From JBCBTD01 sp039818825 (GTDB taxonomy: Bacteria; Pseudomonadota; Alphaproteobacteria; Geminicoccales; Geminicoccaceae): a stretch of 64,000 nt of DNA. The position numbers were made by a program, and so were the translations under genes. The notes beneath the pieces are model-generated. The model was not told the origin of the DNA and ran no database searches. It worked only from the letters and a program-made list of their open reading frames with translations. This document shows, piece after piece, positions 27,326 to 36,881 of this stretch (the first letter of the stretch is position 1; every line of letters starts with the position of its first letter). Location: positions 124,001 through 188,000 of the forward strand of contig JBCBTD010000001.1 in the NCBI GenBank assembly GCA_039818825.1. The letters run 5' to 3'.

Positions 27326-27997
27326 TCAGCTTTCGGCGGTGCTTTCCAAGGTCGTACTGCCGTAGACCTTCCACAGGAAGATGGCGGCGCAGCCGCGATG
27401 GGGCCGCCAGCGCTCGCCATGCTCGGCCATCTGCGCATCGGTGGGCCGCTCGGCGAGGCCCTTGAGGCGCATCAGCCCGAGCCGCACGCCGAGATCGCCC
27501 GCCGGCCAGGTGTCGGCGCGCCCGAGGGCGAAGAGGAGATAGATCTCGGCGCTCCAGCGGCCAAAACCCTTGAGTGCGGTGATCGCCGCCAGCGCCGCCT
27601 CGTCGTCGGCCCGTTCCAGGCCCGCGATGTCCAGCCGGCCGTCCACCACCGCCTCGGCCAGCCCCTTGGCATAGGCCAGCTTCGGCCGGCTCAGCCCGCA
27701 GGCGCGCACGGCCTCGTCCGACATGGCCAGCAGCGCTGCGGGCGTGACCTCGCCGAGCCCCTGCTCCAGCCGCCCCCAGATCGCCGCGGCCGCCTTGGTC
27801 GACACCTGCTGGCCGACGATGATCCGGAGCAACGTCGAAAAGCCCGGTGGCTGGACCCGCGGCTCCGGCAGGCCGACCCGCGTCAGCGCCCGGGCAATGT
27901 CCGGATCGCGCGCGGCCAGCGCCTGCAAGCCCGCCTCCAGCCGCGCCGCATCCAGCGGCACCGCCCCGCCCACCTCATCCGCTGCCATGTGGAGCAT
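27326..27997 (-). CDS. DNA-3-methyladenine glycosylase II (AlkA-like)
   Basis: Encodes 223 aa. The HhH-GPD fold is evident: LLRIIVGQQVSTKAAAAIW, the helix-hairpin-helix LKGFGRWSAEIYLLF, and the catalytic Asp in WPAGDLGVRLG. It removes alkylated bases from DNA. It lacks the Cys cluster of endonuclease III, consistent with AlkA/MAG. The ATG at 27997 lies 17 bases after the upstream oxidoreductase stop; ATG 27988 is an alternative. The frame extends upstream only within the neighbouring gene. Confidence 0.9.
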   Translation of the reverse strand: MLHMAADEVGGAVPLDAARLEAGLQALAARDPDIARALTRVGLPEPRVQPPGFSTLLRIIVGQQVSTKAAAAIWGRLEQGLGEVTPAALLAMSDEAVRACGLSRPKLAYAKGLAEAVVDGRLDIAGLERADDEAALAAITALKGFGRWSAEIYLLFALGRADTWPAGDLGVRLGLMRLKGLAERPTDAQMAEHGERWRPHRGCAAIFLWKVYGSTTLESTAES

Positions 27998-28014
27998 CCT
28001 TCCCGCCGACCGCT

Positions 28015-28980
28015 CTACCCTGCCCGCTCGGCGGCCCAGTTGACGATCCGCCCAGCTACCGCCTGTCCGGAGAGCCAAGCGGCCTCGACCCTGCCGCCAA
28101 GGCACCAGTCGCCGCAGGCCGCGAGACCCAGGTCCGCATCGAAGAGACAGTCCTCACCGACCGGCTGGGCCGCGAGCGCGTAGCGCCAGCGGTGGGCTGC
28201 CGCGTAGGTCGGCTCGGCCAGCGTTTCGTTGGCGACCGTACCGAGACCCTGCAGCAGCTCCGGCAGCACGTCGGCGGGCGACCGCTCCAGGTTGCTGGCG
28301 GACCACGACGGCGACGCGTGCAGCACCCATCGCTCGCCCGGCGCCCGCCCCGGCTTGCTGGCATCGCGGGCGAGCCATGCCAGCGGCCCGTCCTCCGGCC
28401 GCAGCACGTCGGGCAGGTCGAGGGTCGTCGGCAGCGCGACGAGAGCCGCCCAGCAAGGCTGCATGACGGCACGCCCCGCCGCCGCCGCGAGGGCAGCACT
28501 CGCGTCGAGCAAGGGCACCGCTTGCGGCGCGGGAACGGCGACGACGACGGCATCGAACGGACCGTAGGCCTGATCATCGGCCCGTACCTGCCAACGGTCA
28601 TGGCCATGCGCGACAGCCTTGACGGCGACCTCGCCGGTCACGTCCAGGCCCGCTGCAACGTGGCGGGCGAGCGCCGTCATCCGCGGTGCCCCGACCCACC
28701 AGGGCTCAGCCGACGCCCTGCCCCGCGGCTGCCAAGCGGCGACGACGCGCTGCGCGGCCCAGTCCTCGACCTGGCGCACGAAGCGCGGGTCGCGGGCGGT
28801 GACGTACTGCGCCCCGTGGTCGAAGGCGAGGTCGCCGACGCGACGCGTCGCCAGCCGGCCGCCGAGGCCCCGCGACTTGTCGAACAGGCGCACGGCGTAG
28901 CCTTGGTCGTGGAGGGTCCTGGCACAGGCCAGACCAGCGATGCCGGCGCCGACCACGGCAATGCGAGGCTCTGATTGCAT
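28015..28980 (-). CDS. FAD-dependent renalase-like oxidoreductase
   Basis: Encodes 321 aa. It begins with a Rossmann dinucleotide motif (IAVVGAGIAGLACARTL), then DKSRGLGGRLATRR, typical of the bacterial renalase/amine-oxidase-like group, and ends with the FAD-closing LAACGDWCLGGRVEAAWLSG. Bacterial renalases oxidise isomeric dihydro-NAD(P) forms; whether this one does so is inference. It lies just upstream of the alkA-like gene on the same strand, so both are probably one transcript. Confidence 0.85.
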   Translation of the reverse strand: MQSEPRIAVVGAGIAGLACARTLHDQGYAVRLFDKSRGLGGRLATRRVGDLAFDHGAQYVTARDPRFVRQVEDWAAQRVVAAWQPRGRASAEPWWVGAPRMTALARHVAAGLDVTGEVAVKAVAHGHDRWQVRADDQAYGPFDAVVVAVPAPQAVPLLDASAALAAAAGRAVMQPCWAALVALPTTLDLPDVLRPEDGPLAWLARDASKPGRAPGERWVLHASPSWSASNLERSPADVLPELLQGLGTVANETLAEPTYAAAHRWRYALAAQPVGEDCLFDADLGLAACGDWCLGGRVEAAWLSGQAVAGRIVNWAAERAG

Positions 28981-29222
28981 GGCGCGACGTTAGACGCTGC
29001 CCCTGGCGCGGTCCACGTCCTCACCGCTCGAGGCAACGCCAAGAGGAATGAACGCTGACCGCTGCCGTCGCTCATGGCTCATGATGTGGCCACGACGCGG
29101 AACGGGCGTCGCCCAGCAGACCCGACGCCCACGGGTTTCCTGGCAGACAGCCGATGAGCATCGGCGCCAACATCGGCACCTGCGTCACGGCGCCAGCCAA
29201 GTGCTTTGAGGAGGACCGCCCG

Positions 29223-29447
29223 ATGGCTGAGCTACGACGAGTGTCGACCGAGAAGCTGGAGAAGATGGTCGACGAGACGGCCGCGACTCTCCAGACCCTG
29301 AAGGCCGAACTGCGCCTGCGGCACGAGGCCAGTCAACATGCCGAAATCGATCGCCTCGATGAACACCTGGCGAATGCCACACTGAGTTTGCAGAGGCTGC
29401 GCGAGTTCATCGACTCTCTGATGAACGAGTTTCGACGCGACAAGTAA
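29223..29447 (+). CDS. Small coiled-coil protein of unknown function
   Basis: Encodes 74 aa, highly charged and almost entirely helical with heptad-like leucines (LEKMVDETAATLQTLKAEL and LDEHLANATLSLQRLREFI), so it probably forms a coiled coil. A strong GAGGAGG ribosome binding site sits eight or nine bases before the ATG. The frame continues up to 29154 but without ribosome-binding support. No family is recognised and it stands alone ahead of the ETF-QO gene. Confidence 0.6.
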   Translation: MAELRRVSTEKLEKMVDETAATLQTLKAELRLRHEASQHAEIDRLDEHLANATLSLQRLREFIDSLMNEFRRDK

Positions 29448-29539
29448 CTCGCCACACGGTCACGCTTCACTCGGTTCGCGACAAACGGCACCACCTCGCC
29501 TAAGTATGTTGCAGGAGCGAACAAAGCGAGGAGCCGGCC

Positions 29540-31165
29540 GTGGAGCGCGAGGCCATGGAGTTCGACGTCGTCATCGTGGGGGCCGGCCCGTCCGGCCTCA
29601 GCTCGGCGATCCGTCTGATGCAGTTGGCGGAAGAAACGGGCCGCGAACTCTCGGTATGCGTCCTGGAAAAGGGCTCTGAGGTCGGCGCACACATTCTCTC
29701 GGGCGCCGTCATCGAGCCCCGTGCCCTCGACGAGCTACTGCCCGACTGGGCGGCACGCGGCGCGCCGCTGAACACGCCGGCAGGCGACGACCGGTTGCTC
29801 TTTCTGACCGAGCGCGGCTCGTTCCGCATGCCGACGCCACCGCAGATGCGCAACCATGGCAACTACATCATCTCGCTCGGGAACTTCTGTCGCTGGCTGG
29901 CCGAACAGGCAGAAGCGATGGGCGTCGAAATCTACCCAGGTTTCGCCGCGGCGGAGGTCCTCTACGGCGACGACGGCGCAATCGTCGGCGTTGCGACCGG
30001 CGACATGGGCATCGACCGGGACGGCAATCCGAAGCCAGACCATCAGCCGGGCATGGAGCTCCGCGCCAAGATCACCCTGTTCGCCGAAGGCTGTCGCGGC
30101 TCGCTGACGAAGCAGCTCACGGCACGTCACGACCTCTGCAAGAACGCCGACCCGCAGACCTACGCGATCGGCATCAAGGAGCTGTGGGAGGTCGATGCCG
30201 CGGCGCACCGCGAGGGGCACATCGTCCACACCATCGGCTGGCCGCTGGACCGCAGGACCTACGGCGGCTCGTTCCTGTACCACCTGGAGGAGCGGCAGGT
30301 CGCCGTCGGCTTCGTCGTCGCCCTCGACTACGAGAACCCGTATCTGTCACCCTACGACGAGTTCCAGCGGTTCAAGCTCCATCCGGCGATCCGCCCGACC
30401 TTCGAGGGTGGCAGACGGATCGCCTACGGTGCCCGAGCGCTCAACGAAGGCGGGTTCCAGTCGATCCCCGAACTGGCGGTCAATGGCGGTGCAGTGATCG
30501 GCTGCGCGGCCGGCTTTCTGAACGTGCCCAAGATCAAAGGCACCCACACGGCGATGAAGTCGGGCATGGTCGCGGCGGAGACAGCCTTCGACGCGCTGCA
30601 GAAGGATGATGCCAACCGGCTCCTCGGGTTCCGCGCCGACCTGCAGGAGACTTGGCTGTGGCCGGAACTCTACCGCGTCCGCAACATCCGCCCGGCGTTT
30701 CGCTGGGGCCTGCTGCCTGGGCTCGTCTATGCTGGCATCGACACCTACCTCCTCCGCGGCCGGGCGCCCTGGACGTTCCACCACCACGACGACCACAGCC
30801 GCTTGAAGAAGGCGTCCGAATGCCAGCCGATCGAGTATCCCAAGCCGGACGGCATCATTACCTTCGATCGCCTTTCCTCGGTGTTCCTCTCGAACACCAA
30901 CCACGAGGAGGATCAGCCGGTTCATCTGACCCTGCAGAACGAACGGGTCGCGATCGACGTCAACTACGACCTGTACGCGTCGCCGGAGAGCCGCTACTGC
31001 CCTGCCGGCGTCTACGAGATCGTGCACGAAGAACAGGGGCCGCGACTCCAGATCAACGCGCAAAACTGCGTCCACTGCAAAACCTGCGACATCAAGGACC
31101 CGACGCAGAACATCAACTGGGTCGTTCCGGAGGGTTCGGGCGGGCCGAACTACCCGAACATGTGA
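29540..31165 (+). CDS. Electron transfer flavoprotein-ubiquinone oxidoreductase
   Basis: Encodes 541 aa. It has an N-terminal FAD motif ([17 protein letters not shown]), the ETF-QO block [22 protein letters not shown], and a C-terminal [4Fe-4S] site with Cys487, Cys510, Cys513 and Cys516 ([13 protein letters not shown]). The enzyme passes electrons from ETF, reduced by acyl-CoA and amino-acid dehydrogenases, to ubiquinone at the inner membrane. Length and the PNYPNM end are as expected. The GTG at 29540 follows GAGGAG; ATG 29555 would remove five residues. Confidence 0.96.
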   Translation: MEREAMEFDVVIVGAGPSGLSSAIRLMQLAEETGRELSVCVLEKGSEVGAHILSGAVIEPRALDELLPDWAARGAPLNTPAGDDRLLFLTERGSFRMPTPPQMRNHGNYIISLGNFCRWLAEQAEAMGVEIYPGFAAAEVLYGDDGAIVGVATGDMGIDRDGNPKPDHQPGMELRAKITLFAEGCRGSLTKQLTARHDLCKNADPQTYAIGIKELWEVDAAAHREGHIVHTIGWPLDRRTYGGSFLYHLEERQVAVGFVVALDYENPYLSPYDEFQRFKLHPAIRPTFEGGRRIAYGARALNEGGFQSIPELAVNGGAVIGCAAGFLNVPKIKGTHTAMKSGMVAAETAFDALQKDDANRLLGFRADLQETWLWPELYRVRNIRPAFRWGLLPGLVYAGIDTYLLRGRAPWTFHHHDDHSRLKKASECQPIEYPKPDGIITFDRLSSVFLSNTNHEEDQPVHLTLQNERVAIDVNYDLYASPESRYCPAGVYEIVHEEQGPRLQINAQNCVHCKTCDIKDPTQNINWVVPEGSGGPNYPNM

Positions 31166-31266
31166 CGTTCGTGGCGTCGCCTTCGCCGCAAGCGACAGCC
31201 GCGGCGTCTCGCCTTGCCGGGCTTTCTTGCATCGCCTAGCGTCCGCGGACGGTCAGGGAGCGCAGC

Positions 31267-32268
31267 ATGAGTTCGTCACTCCTCAGTCTCATCGGCAACA
31301 CCCCCTTGGTGCGGCTGCGGCGCGCTTCCGAGCTCACCGGTTGTGAGATCCTGGGGAAGGCCGAATTCACCAACCCCGGCGGCAGCATCAAGGACCGCGC
31401 GGCGCTCGCGATCATCGAACACGCTGAGACCACCGGTGCCCTGCGCCCAGGGGGCACGGTCGTCGAGGGGACCGCCGGCAACACCGGCATTGGTCTGGCG
31501 GTGGTCGGCAACGCGAAGGGCTACAAGACGGTCATCGTCATGCCCGAGACCCAGAGTCAGGAGAAGAAGGACGCGCTCCGGGTTCTCGGCGTCGAGCTGA
31601 TCCTGGTGCCGGCCGTGCCCTACAAGAACCCGGACAACTACGTGAAGGTTGCAGGACGGATCGCCGCCGAGCGCAATGAGCTGGACGCGAATGGCGCGAT
31701 CTGGGCCAACCAGTTCGACAACGTCGCCAACCGCGACGGCCATGCGCGCCATCTGGGCCCTGAAGTCTTCGCCGACACAGACGGACGCGTCGACGCTTTC
31801 ACCTGTGCCGTCGGAACGGGCGGCACCCTGGCCGGCGTCGCCGCGGCGCTGCGCGAGCGCAAGTCCGACGTGAAGGTGTTTTTGGCCGACCCGATGGGTG
31901 CCGCGCTCTATGCCTACTATGCCGACGGCGAGCTTGCCGCGACGGGGAGCTCGATCACCGAGGGCATCGGTCAGGGCCGCATCACGGCGAACCTCGAAGG
32001 GTTTCGCCCGGACGGCCAGTTCCAGATCACGGACGAAGAAGCCCTGCCGATCGTCTTCGACTTGATCCGTGACGAAGGGCTGGTGCTTGGTGGCTCGTCA
32101 GGCATAAACGTTGCCGGTGCCATTCGCGTTGCCAAAGAGCTCGGGCCCGGCCACACCGTGGTGACGATCCTCTGTGACCATGGCCAGCGCTACCAAAGCA
32201 AATTGTTCGACCCCGTCTTCCTTCGCAGCAAGGGCCTGCCGGCGCCACCCTGGCTCGACGCCGCCTGA
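31267..32268 (+). CDS. cysK: Cysteine synthase A (PLP-dependent)
   Basis: Encodes 333 aa. PLP Lys42 lies in NPGGSIKDRAA, with the phosphate-binding EGTAGNTGIGLA and GTGGTLAGVAAAL loops. It should make cysteine from O-acetylserine and sulfide; at 333 aa it is slightly longer than enteric CysK and resembles alphaproteobacterial forms. Cystathionine beta-synthase activity cannot be excluded. The next gene encodes a sulfurtransferase 29 bases downstream, giving a small sulfur-metabolism operon. Confidence 0.93.
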   Translation: MSSSLLSLIGNTPLVRLRRASELTGCEILGKAEFTNPGGSIKDRAALAIIEHAETTGALRPGGTVVEGTAGNTGIGLAVVGNAKGYKTVIVMPETQSQEKKDALRVLGVELILVPAVPYKNPDNYVKVAGRIAAERNELDANGAIWANQFDNVANRDGHARHLGPEVFADTDGRVDAFTCAVGTGGTLAGVAAALRERKSDVKVFLADPMGAALYAYYADGELAATGSSITEGIGQGRITANLEGFRPDGQFQITDEEALPIVFDLIRDEGLVLGGSSGINVAGAIRVAKELGPGHTVVTILCDHGQRYQSKLFDPVFLRSKGLPAPPWLDAA

Positions 32269-32297
32269 CCTTGCCGCCCGCTCCCAGGAGATCGCTG

Positions 32298-33143
32298 ATG
32301 CTTTCGAGCGCCCTCGTTTCTACCGATTGGCTCGCCACGCACTTGGCGAGCCCAGACGTCCGCGTGGTCGATGCGACCTGGGTTTTGCCAGACTCCGGGC
32401 GTGATGCGCGCGCCGAGTTCGAGCAGAGGCACATTCCGGGTGCCGTCTACTTCGACATCGACGATGTCAGCGACGAGTCGAGCACGCTGCCGCACATGGT
32501 ACCGTCGGCGGCGAAGTTTTCGGCGCGGGCCAGACGGCTCGGCCTGGGCGACGGCGCCCGCGTCGTCGTCTACGACGACAATACGTTCTTCGCCAGCGCC
32601 CGCGTCTGGTGGATGTTCAAGCTCTTCGGTCACGGCGATGTCGCCGTGTTGGACGGCGGGTTGAAGAAGTGGATCGCCGAAGAGCGGCCGGTCGACGATC
32701 TGCCGCGGGCGCCGACGGAGCGTCACTACACGGCCCGTGAGAACACGTTGATACTGCGCAATCTCGACCAGATGCGGCGCAACCTGACGACCAAGCGGGA
32801 GCAGGTCGTCGACAGTCGCTCGCCAGGGCGTTTTCGTGGTGACGAGCCGGAACCACGCCAGGGTTTGCGCGCTGGGCACATCCCCGGCAGCGTCAACGTG
32901 CCTTACAGCCAACTCGTCGACGCCGACGAGCGGACCTTGCTTCCGGTCGACACACTCAAGGAAGCGTTCGAGGCAGCGGGCTTGGACCTCGGTAAGCCGA
33001 TTACCTCGACCTGTGGCTCTGGTGTCAGCGCGGCGATCGTGAACCTTGCGCTCTACGAGTTGGGCCACGCGGATACGGCGCTCTACGACGGTTCCTGGAC
33101 GGAGTGGGGCAGCGAGAAAGACACCCCGGTGGCAACAGGCTGA
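32298..33143 (+). CDS. sseA: 3-mercaptopyruvate sulfurtransferase (SseA-like)
   Basis: Encodes 281 aa with two rhodanese domains. The catalytic Cys239 lies in TCGSGVSAA, the loop that distinguishes mercaptopyruvate from thiosulfate sulfurtransferases. The DARAEFEQRHIPGAVYFDID segment is typical of the first, inactive domain. It transfers sulfur from 3-mercaptopyruvate to thiophilic acceptors. The ATG at 32298 follows CAGGAG; nine upstream codons in frame are not needed. Confidence 0.94.
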   Translation: MLSSALVSTDWLATHLASPDVRVVDATWVLPDSGRDARAEFEQRHIPGAVYFDIDDVSDESSTLPHMVPSAAKFSARARRLGLGDGARVVVYDDNTFFASARVWWMFKLFGHGDVAVLDGGLKKWIAEERPVDDLPRAPTERHYTARENTLILRNLDQMRRNLTTKREQVVDSRSPGRFRGDEPEPRQGLRAGHIPGSVNVPYSQLVDADERTLLPVDTLKEAFEAAGLDLGKPITSTCGSGVSAAIVNLALYELGHADTALYDGSWTEWGSEKDTPVATG

Positions 33144-33150
33144 CGCGTTC

Positions 33151-33717
33151 GTGCTGACCTACGAAGAACTTCGCCGGCGCACGACCGTTGTCACCTATCT
33201 CGAAATGCACACCCGTCCGGCGGCGACGCGGCCGCGGCCAGGCCGCGCGTTCCGGATCACGGCGTTGGACCGGCCGTCGCCACGCTTCTACCGCTACATG
33301 TACGATGCAGTCGGCCGTGATTGGGGATGGGTAAGCCGCGCCCAGATCGACGACGCGGCGCTCGGCGAGATCCTCGACCACCCGGCGACGGAGTTGCATC
33401 TGCTAACGGAGGGCGGCGTTCCGGCTGGCTATGGCGAGTTGGACCGTCGCCAGCCGGGCACGGTCAAGGTCGCCTACTTCGGCCTGCTGCCCGAGGTGCT
33501 CGGGCGCGGGCTCGGTCGATGGTTCCTGGAACAGATCGTCGGCCGTGCTTGGCGATCGCCCGCTGGGTCGCCACCGGTTCGGCGGGTGTGGGTCCACACC
33601 TGCGATCTCGACCACCCGCGGGCCTTGGCCAACTACGAAGCGGCGGGCTTTCATGCCTACGATCGGCGGACGGAGCCCGCTTGGCCCGCCGAACTCGGCA
33701 GCAGCGATGCTGCTTGA
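33151..33717 (+). CDS. GNAT-family N-acetyltransferase
   Basis: Encodes 188 aa from a GTG eight bases after sseA; the frame is open back into sseA but those residues are not GNAT-like. Acetyl-CoA-binding motif A is VAYFGLLPEVLGRGLGRWFL and motif B is HPRALANYEAAGFHAY. The RFYRYMYDAVGRDWGWV start is shared by a family of alphaproteobacterial GNAT proteins. The substrate is unknown. Tight spacing suggests it is co-expressed with cysK and sseA. Confidence 0.85.
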   Translation: MLTYEELRRRTTVVTYLEMHTRPAATRPRPGRAFRITALDRPSPRFYRYMYDAVGRDWGWVSRAQIDDAALGEILDHPATELHLLTEGGVPAGYGELDRRQPGTVKVAYFGLLPEVLGRGLGRWFLEQIVGRAWRSPAGSPPVRRVWVHTCDLDHPRALANYEAAGFHAYDRRTEPAWPAELGSSDAA

Positions 33718-33777
33718 AGAGCGATCTGCCGGGTCGACGGCTGCGTAGACCGGCGGGCCCCCCAACAGCGGACCGTC

Positions 33778-35298
33778 ATGCATCGCCACCCCGACTTCTG
33801 GATCGCCGTCGTTGCCTTGGCGTGCATCTTCTTCGGCGTTTGGCACCTCGTCGGCACGACCCAGGGCTTGGATGTCCGCGCCGTCGAGGTTGGCCAAACA
33901 CCCGTTACCGTTTTCCAGACTCCAAGCGGCGGCCCTCGCCCGGTCGTCGTCATCGCCCATGGGTTCGCTGGCTCGCAGCAACTGATGCAGCCGTTCGCCG
34001 TGACACTCGCGCGAAACGGCTACCTCGCCGCGACCTTCGACTTTCTAGGGCACGGGGCCAACCCATTGCCGCTCGGCGGCAGCATCACCGAAGAGACGGG
34101 TGCAACCCAGTACCTGCTGGAGGAGCTCGGGCGGGTCGTCCGGTTCGCGATCGACGATCCGGCCAGCGATGGCCGCTTGGCGCTGCTCGGCCACTCGATG
34201 GCGTCCGACATCGTCGTCCGCTTCGCCCAGGCCCAGCCCGAGGTCCAGGCGACGGTTGCGGTCTCGATGTTTGCTCCTGGAGTTACGGCAACGACGCCGG
34301 AGAATCTGTTGATCGTCGTGGGCGCTTGGGAGCCCGCGCTGAAGCGCGAAGCGCTTCGCGTGCTGGCGCTGGCGGCGCCGGAGAGTGGGCCGACGCCGGG
34401 TCTGACGCTCGGTCAGACCCATGACGGTACGGGGCGACGGGTAGCGTTCGCACCGGGTGCCGAGCACATCGGCGTCCTCTACAGTCCTGTGGCACTGGAC
34501 GAAGCCCGTCGGTGGCTCGATCAGGTGTTCGAGCGCGACAGCGCCGCTGGCGTTGATGACCGACGGCTGGCTTTGGGCGCGTTGTTCCTCGGGCTCGTCT
34601 TGCTGGCGCGGCCGTTGACCGGGTGGCTGCCGGTGGCCTCGCCGCGGCCGGTCGGCGCCGGTCTCCGTTGGCGGCTGCTGCTGCCTGTCGCCTTGGCACC
34701 GGCGATCTTGACGCCGCTTCTCCTCTGGCGATTGCCGACGGACTTCCTGCCGATCCTCGTCGGGGACTACTTGGCTCTGCACTTCGGGCTGTACGGAGCG
34801 CTTACGGCGCTCGGCCTTTGGCTCACCCGCTCGCGCGGCGGGTTGCCTACACCTACCGTCTGGTGGGCCTTTGCAACGGCCGCTGCCCTGCTTACGCTCT
34901 ACTCCATCCTCGCGTTCGCCCTGCCGATCGACCGCTACGTGACCGCTTTCGTCCCGACCTTCGCCCGCATGCCGTTGGTCCTCGTCATGCTCGCAGGCAT
35001 GCTGCCCTACTTCTTGGCCGACGAGTGGTTGACCCGTGGAAGCGGTTCGCCTCGCTTCGCCTACCCGTTGACCAAGCTTTGCTTTCTGGTGTCGCTGGCA
35101 ATGGCCGTGGCGCTGGACTTGGAGCGGTTGTTCTTCCTGATCGTCATCGTCCCCGTGATCGTCGGGTGTTTCGTCGTCTACGGCTTGTTCAGCAGTTGGG
35201 CCTACCGGCGGACCAACCATCCTTTGGTTGCCGGCATCGCGAGCGCCACTGCGTTCGCATGGGCCATCGCCGTCACGTTTCCCTTCCTGGGCGGCTGA
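33778..35298 (+). CDS. Alpha/beta-hydrolase fused to a polytopic membrane domain
   Basis: Encodes 506 aa. One hydrophobic helix (about 8-24) precedes an alpha/beta-hydrolase domain with oxyanion HGFAGS and nucleophile elbow GHSMAS (Ser140), plus a late His in PGAEHIGVLYS. From about residue 265 to the end there are roughly seven transmembrane segments of no recognised family. The hydrolase domain is predicted to sit on one face of the inner membrane, most likely outside. Lipid or polymer-ester substrates are plausible but not shown. The start ATG follows the GNAT gene by 60 bases. Confidence 0.75.
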   Translation: MHRHPDFWIAVVALACIFFGVWHLVGTTQGLDVRAVEVGQTPVTVFQTPSGGPRPVVVIAHGFAGSQQLMQPFAVTLARNGYLAATFDFLGHGANPLPLGGSITEETGATQYLLEELGRVVRFAIDDPASDGRLALLGHSMASDIVVRFAQAQPEVQATVAVSMFAPGVTATTPENLLIVVGAWEPALKREALRVLALAAPESGPTPGLTLGQTHDGTGRRVAFAPGAEHIGVLYSPVALDEARRWLDQVFERDSAAGVDDRRLALGALFLGLVLLARPLTGWLPVASPRPVGAGLRWRLLLPVALAPAILTPLLLWRLPTDFLPILVGDYLALHFGLYGALTALGLWLTRSRGGLPTPTVWWAFATAAALLTLYSILAFALPIDRYVTAFVPTFARMPLVLVMLAGMLPYFLADEWLTRGSGSPRFAYPLTKLCFLVSLAMAVALDLERLFFLIVIVPVIVGCFVVYGLFSSWAYRRTNHPLVAGIASATAFAWAIAVTFPFLGG

Positions 35299-35304
35299 CC
35301 GAGG

Positions 35305-36060
35305 TCAGGTCCAGCCACCATCGACGACGTAGTGCTGGTTGGTGATGGCCCCCGCCATGTCCGACGCCAGGAACAGCACGAGATGAGCGACGTCTTCCGG
35401 CGCCAGGAGCCGTTTCAGGCATTGACGCTCCATCACCTCGGCTTCGCCGTCGGGCGTCAGCCAGAGACGCTTTTGGCGTTCCGTCATGATCCACCCCGGG
35501 GCCACGGCGTTGACGCGGATCCCGTGCTCGCCAAGATCGCGGGCGAAGGACCGGGTCAGGCCCTGCACCGCGGACTTCGAGGTCGTGTAGCAGGGCATGC
35601 CGCCTTGGCCGACCATCCACGAGATCGAACCCATGTTGACGATGGCCCCCTTGCCGGCAGCCATCATGTCCGGCGCGACCGTTTGGACCGCAAAGAACTG
35701 GTGCCTGAGATTGGTCGCGAGCCGCTCGTCCCAGTAGTCCGGCTCGACCGTCTGCCAATCGTGCCGGTCGTCCCTTGCCGCGTTGTTCACCAGTACACCG
35801 ATCGGGCCCAGCGCGCGCCTGACGCCGGCAACGGCGGCACGGAGTCCTTCGATATCGCGAAGGTCCGCCACCTCGAAAGCTACGTTGGTTGCCGGTGGCA
35901 GACGGGCCATCAGTTCGGCCGCCGCTTCGCTGTCCAGATCGATGAAGCCGACGCTCGCACCTTGGCGGGCAAATGCCTCGACGACGGCTGCCCCGATACC
36001 GGTCGCACCGCCGGTAACCAGCACCACTGTGCCCTCGAGATCAGGAAACACGGCAGTCAC
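35305..36060 (-). CDS. Short-chain dehydrogenase/reductase
   Basis: Encodes 251 aa from the GTG at 36060, which is preceded by a strong GGGGAGG. A GTG at 36096, overlapping the upstream stop (GTGA), would add 12 residues. The SDR motifs are complete: VTGGATGIG cofactor loop, NNAA, the catalytic Ser in MGSIS, and YTTSK. The protein belongs to the classical SDRs that oxidise sugars or alcohols (gluconate or glucose dehydrogenase-like), with NAD(P) preference unclear. It is the last gene of the long minus-strand operon starting at 44,562. Confidence 0.88.
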   Translation of the reverse strand: MTAVFPDLEGTVVLVTGGATGIGAAVVEAFARQGASVGFIDLDSEAAAELMARLPPATNVAFEVADLRDIEGLRAAVAGVRRALGPIGVLVNNAARDDRHDWQTVEPDYWDERLATNLRHQFFAVQTVAPDMMAAGKGAIVNMGSISWMVGQGGMPCYTTSKSAVQGLTRSFARDLGEHGIRVNAVAPGWIMTERQKRLWLTPDGEAEVMERQCLKRLLAPEDVAHLVLFLASDMAGAITNQHYVVDGGWT

Positions 36061-36092
36061 ACGACGCCTCCCCAGAGCGAGTCGCCCCGACT

Positions 36093-36881
36093 TCACGGGT
36101 CGGGTAGATCCAAGACCATGCCATCGAAGGCGGGCTCCACGCCAGCCGGTAGGCGACCCACCCAGGTGGCGTAGTCAACTTCGTGGTTCATGTGGGTCAG
36201 CACGGCACGCGTCGGGCGCAGCTGGTCGATCCACCCGAGTGCCCGCTCGAGGTGGGCGTGGCTGGCGTGGGGACGCTCCCGCAGCGCGTCCACGACCCAC
36301 ACGTCCAGGCCCGCCAGCTCCGCCAAGCTGTCGTCGGGAAACTCGTGAACATCGGGCGAGTAGGCGAAGCCGCCCACTCGAAATCCTGTACTCGTTCCGC
36401 GGCCGTGGCGCTGTAGGAACGGCCGAACAGGCACCCCAGCGGCCTCGAACGGCCCATCGATCAGATTTGGAATCAACGCCGGTCGCCACCACGACCACGT
36501 GGTTTCCCGGTCCGCCGCCGGCTTCGACTGCAGCGTGTAGCCGAAACGGGTTTCCAGATGCCAAAGCGTGGTCTGATCCGCGAAGACGTCGATCGGGCCA
36601 CCGCGTTTGATGTTGAACGCGCGAACGTCATCGATGCCGTGAAGGTGGTCGGCGTGCGAATGGGTGTAGAGGACCGCATCGACGGTGCTGAGGTCATGGG
36701 CGAGGGCTTGGGCCCGCAGATCGGGTCCTGTGTCGATCAGCAGCTTGGTGTCGCCGATCTCCAGCAGCGCCGAGCAGCGAGTGCGATGGTTGCGCGGATC
36801 GCTCGAACGGCAAACCTCACAGGTGCAGCCTATCAACGGCACTCCCGTCGACGTGCCACAACCGAGGATCGTCACCCGCAC
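36093..36881 (-). CDS. PhnP-like metallo-beta-lactamase-fold hydrolase
   Basis: Encodes 262 aa. It starts with the family signature LGCGTSTGVPLIGC and CEVCRSSDPRNHRTRCS, then the metal motif THSHADHLHGIDD and later histidines (SHAHLERAL, THMNHEVDY). The nearest characterised relatives are the phosphoribosyl cyclic phosphodiesterase PhnP and related phosphodiesterases. The same gene follows tatD in many alphaproteobacteria, so the specific role may lie outside phosphonate metabolism. It overlaps tatD by ten bases. Confidence 0.9.
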   Translation of the reverse strand: MRVTILGCGTSTGVPLIGCTCEVCRSSDPRNHRTRCSALLEIGDTKLLIDTGPDLRAQALAHDLSTVDAVLYTHSHADHLHGIDDVRAFNIKRGGPIDVFADQTTLWHLETRFGYTLQSKPAADRETTWSWWRPALIPNLIDGPFEAAGVPVRPFLQRHGRGTSTGFRVGGFAYSPDVHEFPDDSLAELAGLDVWVVDALRERPHASHAHLERALGWIDQLRPTRAVLTHMNHEVDYATWVGRLPAGVEPAFDGMVLDLPDP

